35,173 nucleotides of DNA from Bacteroidales bacterium (GTDB taxonomy: Bacteria; Bacteroidota; Bacteroidia; Bacteroidales; UBA932): NCBI GenBank assembly GCA_017469745.1, contig JAFUFS010000061.1, positions 1-35,173 of the forward strand, written 5' to 3'. Numbering within the stretch: the first letter of the stretch is position 1; every line of letters begins with the position of its first letter. Of this stretch, positions 32,073 through 35,173 are shown piece by piece. The notes under the pieces were generated by a model. The model was not told the origin of the DNA and did not search any database. It saw nothing but the letters and a program-made list of their open reading frames with translations. Made by a program: the position numbers and the translations under genes.

Positions 32073-32093
32073 GATGTGAATATTGTTCACATC
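32073..32093. promoter_or_regulatory. Palindrome GATGTGAA-N5-TTCACATC over the glsA -33 region
   Basis: Perfect 8-bp arms with a 5-bp spacer. It contains TGTGA-N7-TCACA, close to a CRP/FNR-type half-site pair but with one base too many in the middle. It lies one base after the ettA stop codon. It could be an operator for the lipid genes or a weak hairpin at the ettA 3' end. No U-run follows. Confidence 0.5.
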
Positions 32094-32094
32094 A

Positions 32095-33771
32095 TCAGTC
32101 CATCAGTTTCTTGTACTTGAAACGTTTCGGTTCCTGGTTCCCGAGGCGGGCTTTCTTATTCTCCTCGTACTCTGAATAGTTTCCGTCGAAGAACACGACC
32201 TTCCCGTCACCTTCGAATGCCAGCATGTGGGTGGCGATCCTGTCCAGGAACCAACGGTCGTGGCTGATCACGACGGCGCAGCCCGCAAAATTCTCAAGAC
32301 CGTCCTCAAGGGCCCGGATGGTGTTGACATCCACGTCGTTGGTAGGCTCGTCCAGAAGCAGGACGTTGCCTTCGTCCTTCAAGGTGAGGGCAAGGTGGAG
32401 CCTGTTCCTTTCACCGCCCGAGAGCACTCCGCAAAGCTTCTCCTGGTCGGCTCCGCTGAAATTGAACCTTGAGACCCATGCCCTGGCATTGATGTCGCGG
32501 TTCCCCAGGCGCACCCATTCGGAATTGCCGGCTATGGTTTCGTAGACGGTCTTGTCCGGATCGATGCTCTTGTGCTGCTGGTCGACGTAAGAGATCTTGA
32601 CGGTCTCTCCAATGTCGATAGAACCTGAATCCGGCTCTTCCATGCCCATGATCAGGCGGAAGAGGGTGGTCTTGCCGGCTCCGTTGGGACCGATGACTCC
32701 GACTATGCCTGCAGGAGGCAGGGAGAAACTCAGGTTCTCGAAGAGGACCTTGTCAGAGAAGGACTTGGATACATCCTTGAATTCGATGACCTTGTTGCCG
32801 AGCCTGGGACCGTTCGGAATGTAGATCTCGAGGTTCTGCTCCTTTTCCTTGGTGTCGGCAGCTGCCAGTTTCTCGTAAGCTCCGAGACGGGCCTTCTGCT
32901 TGGCCTGGCGGGCCTTTGGAGCCATCCTGACCCATTCGAGCTCATGCTCCAGAGTCTTGCGGCGGCGGCTTTCCTGCTTCTCTTCGAGGGCGAGCCGCTT
33001 GGTCTTCTGGTCCAGCCATGAGGAATAGTTGCCCTTCCACGGAATACCTTCACCCCTGTCCAGTTCCAGGATCCATCCAGCGACGTTGTCCAGGAAGTAA
33101 CGGTCATGGGTGACGGCTATGACTGTACCCTTGTACTGCCTCAGGTGGGCTTCCAGCCACTGGATGCTTTCTGCATCGAGGTGGTTGGTAGGCTCGTCCA
33201 GAAGGAGCACGTCCGGCTCCTCGAGCAGGAGGCGGCAGAGGGCGACCCTCCTTCTTTCTCCTCCGGAAAGGTTGGCGACCAGGGCGTCTGAAGGCGGGCA
33301 GTTGAGGGCGTCCATCGCTCTCTCGAGCTTGGAGTCTATGTCCCAGCCACCAAGATGGTCTATCGTTTCTGAAAGTTCGCCCTGACGCTCAATAAGCTTG
33401 TTCATCTGGTCGTCGTCCATGGGCTCCATGAACTTCAAGGAGATTTCGTTGTACTCGTTCAAGGCATCCATCACTTCCTGGACCCCCTCCTGGACGACTT
33501 CGAGCACGGTCTTGGAAGGATCCATCTGAGGTTCCTGCTCGAGGTAGCCTACCGAATAGCCCGGCGACCAGACTACTTCACCCTTATAGGATTTCTCTAC
33601 GCCGGCGATTATCTTGAGGAGCGTGGATTTTCCGGAACCGTTGAGACCTATGATACCGATCTTGGCTCCATAGAAGAATGACAGGTAGATGTCCTTAAGA
33701 ATCACCTTGTTATTGTTGGGGAGGGTCTTTCCCACTCCGCACATCGAGAAAATGATGGTTTCGTCAGCCAT
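32095..33771 (-). CDS. ettA: ABC-F translation factor EttA (energy-dependent translational throttle)
   Basis: This 558-residue cytoplasmic protein has two ABC domains and no membrane part. Walker A boxes are G-L-N-G-S-G-K-S-T (42-50) and G-P-N-G-A-G-K-T-T (361-369). Signatures L-S-G-G-E are at 168-172 and 450-454, with L-L-L-D-E-P-T-N next to each. The basic P-site linker lies between (about 240-320, R-R-R-K-T-L-E-H-E-L-E-W-V-R). EttA binds the ribosomal E site and gates translation by ATP/ADP ratio. The start at 33771 (MADETII) matches homologues, and the nine codons before it do not. A TATTTTTG box lies 25 bp upstream. Confidence 0.95.
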   Translation of the reverse strand: MADETIIFSMCGVGKTLPNNNKVILKDIYLSFFYGAKIGIIGLNGSGKSTLLKIIAGVEKSYKGEVVWSPGYSVGYLEQEPQMDPSKTVLEVVQEGVQEVMDALNEYNEISLKFMEPMDDDQMNKLIERQGELSETIDHLGGWDIDSKLERAMDALNCPPSDALVANLSGGERRRVALCRLLLEEPDVLLLDEPTNHLDAESIQWLEAHLRQYKGTVIAVTHDRYFLDNVAGWILELDRGEGIPWKGNYSSWLDQKTKRLALEEKQESRRRKTLEHELEWVRMAPKARQAKQKARLGAYEKLAAADTKEKEQNLEIYIPNGPRLGNKVIEFKDVSKSFSDKVLFENLSFSLPPAGIVGVIGPNGAGKTTLFRLIMGMEEPDSGSIDIGETVKISYVDQQHKSIDPDKTVYETIAGNSEWVRLGNRDINARAWVSRFNFSGADQEKLCGVLSGGERNRLHLALTLKDEGNVLLLDEPTNDVDVNTIRALEDGLENFAGCAVVISHDRWFLDRIATHMLAFEGDGKVVFFDGNYSEYEENKKARLGNQEPKRFKYKKLMD

Positions 33772-33795
33772 GAAGATTTGTATTTGTGGTTTACA

Positions 33796-33803
33796 CAAAA
33801 ATA
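33796..33803 (-). promoter_or_regulatory. -7 box (TATTTTTG) for ettA
   Basis: The minus strand reads TATTTTTG, a match to TAnnTTTG, 25 bp before the ettA start. The -33 TTG is not clear. The plus-strand gene at 33871 has no good box in this 99-bp gap. Confidence 0.45.
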
Positions 33804-33870
33804 ATCAATAAATCAGAAAAAAATCGTAAATTGTGGGATGAAACTGAATAATCAATAAACAGATACATTC

Positions 33871-34704
33871 ATGAGAAAGTCATCATCATTCTCCATCGCC
33901 GCATTGGCAGTGCTTTCATTCTTATTTGCCGCCCCCCTGAAGGCGCAGCTCGTGTCAGGTCCTCATGGATCCGAGGACATGAAGATAGGAGTGGCCGGCT
34001 ATTCCTACCGCAATTTCAGCATCGACGAGACCCTCGCAATGCTGCAGAGCATGGATGTCAAGTACCTGTCCATCAAGGACTGGTGGCTGCCTCTGGATTC
34101 TACGAAGGAGCAGATGGATGCGTTCAAGAAGAAGTGTGCCGACTACGGTGTCGACGGCTATATCCTCGGTCCTATCTACATGAAATCCAAGGCCGAAGTC
34201 GACAGGGCTTTCGCCTACACCGAGCGCTACGGCATCAAGATGTTCATCGGAGTTCCGGACTATGACCTCATCGACTACGTGATCGCCAAAGTCAAGGAGA
34301 CCGGCATCAGGGTCGCCATCCACACCCACGGTCCGGACGGCGCTGCCTTCCCGAGCATCTACAAGATCATGGAACTGGTCAAGGATCCTTCCCTCGGAGT
34401 AGGATGCTGTCTCGACATGGGCCATTCTGTCCGCAGCGGTGAGGACATTGCACAGATCGTCAAGAAGTACCACAAATGGATCTATGATGTCCACATCAAG
34501 GATGAGACCGCTCCTTCAAAGGCCGGCCAGACCTGGGAGATGGGCAGGGGAGTGATTGATTTCAGGCCTATAGTGAAGGCTCTCCGCAAGGTGGGCTACA
34601 AGGGCGTAGTTTCGATCGAGTTCGAAAAGAACGGCGACAATCCTCATCCAGGCGTTGCTGAGTCAGTGGGTTACCTCCGTGGAATCCTCGACGCCACAAA
34701 GTAA
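33871..34704 (+). CDS. Exported TIM-barrel sugar isomerase/epimerase-like protein
   Basis: This 277-residue protein has a Sec signal (1-25, P-L-K-A-Q). The rest has the xylose-isomerase-like TIM-barrel fold (AP_endonuc_2/sugar phosphate isomerase group): I-G-V-A-G-Y-S-Y-R, 'LSIKDWWLPLD', V-A-I-H-T-H-G-P-D, C-C-L-D-M-G-H, Y-D-V-H-I-K-D and V-S-I-E-F-E. The His, Asp and Glu residues at strand ends are the usual metal ligands. Exported members are common in Bacteroidota glycan loci and may act on keto-sugars in the periplasm. The exact substrate is unknown. The MFS gene follows 21 bp later. Confidence 0.87.
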   Translation: MRKSSSFSIAALAVLSFLFAAPLKAQLVSGPHGSEDMKIGVAGYSYRNFSIDETLAMLQSMDVKYLSIKDWWLPLDSTKEQMDAFKKKCADYGVDGYILGPIYMKSKAEVDRAFAYTERYGIKMFIGVPDYDLIDYVIAKVKETGIRVAIHTHGPDGAAFPSIYKIMELVKDPSLGVGCCLDMGHSVRSGEDIAQIVKKYHKWIYDVHIKDETAPSKAGQTWEMGRGVIDFRPIVKALRKVGYKGVVSIEFEKNGDNPHPGVAESVGYLRGILDATK

Positions 34705-34725
34705 TCTTCCTCCTGCATCAAGCAC

Positions 34726-35173
34726 ATGGGTAAGAAACCGTCAAAGCTGGCACCGGGGATGCTCGTCACCCTGGTGCTTTGTTACTTCACGGAGGGCTTC
34801 GTGGACATCGTCGGCATCGTCAGCAACATGGTCCAGAAAGACATGGGCCAGAGCCACACCCAGGCGAGCCTGATGCCTTCGATGGTTTTCATCTGGTTCC
34901 TGATCCTTTCCGTACCGGCGGGCCTCCTTACCAACCGGATAGGGAGGAAGAAAATGGTTCTCGGAAGCATATTCCTGAGCGTGTTGGCCCTCGTCCTTCC
35001 GCTTCTCGGGTACAGCTATCCGGTCATCCTGCTGGCCATGATGCTCATCGGAATTGGTCACGTTGCTCTTCAGGTCTCGCTCAAACCTTTGGTTTCCACC
35101 ATGGTGCCCGGAGATGACCTGGCAGGAATAATGAGTTTCGGCCAGTTCACAAAGGCAATAGCCTCGTTCTCTG
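34726..35173 (+). CDS. MFS transporter, N-terminal part (runs off the window)
   Basis: From the ATG at 34726 a frame of 149 codons stays open to the last base. It encodes M-G-K-K-P-S-K-L-A-P-G and then a first helix (M-L-V-T-L-V-L-C-Y-F). The MFS motif A loop is present between helices 2 and 3 (A-G-L-L-T-N-R-I-G-R-K-K-M), as is the helix-4 start G-I-G-H-V-A-L-Q-V-S. Four to five helices are visible, about one third of the usual 400-residue protein. It probably imports a sugar or glycan product linked to the isomerase upstream. The substrate cannot be told. It ends only because the window ends. Confidence 0.85.
   Translation, partial: MGKKPSKLAPGMLVTLVLCYFTEGFVDIVGIVSNMVQKDMGQSHTQASLMPSMVFIWFLILSVPAGLLTNRIGRKKMVLGSIFLSVLALVLPLLGYSYPVILLAMMLIGIGHVALQVSLKPLVSTMVPGDDLAGIMSFGQFTKAIASFS

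Overview
The window looks like a chromosomal segment of a Bacteroidales (Bacteroidota) bacterium, probably host-associated and of moderate GC. Four kinds of evidence support this. Upstream regions carry the Bacteroidota promoter signature (TTG, about 19 nt, then TAnnTTTG) instead of sigma70 boxes, and starts mostly lack Shine-Dalgarno sequences. Lineage-typical families are present: DUF4251, DUF2795, a fimbrillin-like lipoprotein, membrane-tethered TPR regulators, the glycine-lipid acyltransferase pair and a cysteine-less PurF-like protein. Family or genus cannot be fixed from the sequence alone. No phage, plasmid, CRISPR or defence locus is visible.

Layout. 1-1573: the edge of an insertion sequence (IS982-like, first 13 codons of its transposase) has cut off the AraC-type DNA-binding end of a TPR membrane regulator. 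1826-3790: a 50-residue acidic peptide and a fimbrillin-like surface lipoprotein. 3798-6886 (minus): a compact folE-trpS-lytic transglycosylase-DUF4251 run. 6990-7288: a DUF2795 protein with a strong terminator. 7365-10683: a shortened TPR/LuxR-type regulator and an outer-membrane beta-barrel protein without the usual N-terminal regulatory domain, separated by a perfect 27-bp inverted repeat. 10741-11604: secreted endonuclease/exonuclease/phosphatase-fold lipoprotein. 11608-14446 (minus): a CE1-like esterase and a GH123-like glycosidase. 14537-16805: SDR oxidoreductase and PurF-like phosphoribosyltransferase. 16822-20349 (minus): aquaporin with terminator, then a translationally coupled TlpA thioredoxin, lactonase and acyltransferase-3 set. 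20468-23423: mannose-1-phosphate guanylyltransferase, LpxH-like phosphoesterase and glycosyltransferase. 23520-23689: two tRNA-Lys genes. 23759-25147: AGCS amino-acid symporter. 25144-29137 (minus): Tat-exported FAD oxidoreductase and GH2 exo-glycosidase. 29168-29479: two structured inverted-repeat elements side by side. 29484-33771 (minus): upp, glycine-lipid acyltransferases (glsB/glsA-like) and the ABC-F factor EttA. 33871-end: exported TIM-barrel sugar isomerase and the start of an MFS transporter.

Functionally this is mostly core metabolism and envelope biology with glycan foraging: two exported glycosidases, an esterase, an exported sugar isomerase with a transporter, and a surface fimbrillin. 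The most unusual signals are not whole gene systems. They are (a) the regulator-breaking IS, whose leader could form a hairpin over the transposase start codon with the IS promoter inside the loop; (b) the two adjacent palindromic elements beside upp; (c) the perfect 27-bp inverted repeat; (d) the trimmed regulator/barrel pair; and (e) several promoters lying almost on top of the start codon. I found no clear candidate for a wholly new multi-gene system.
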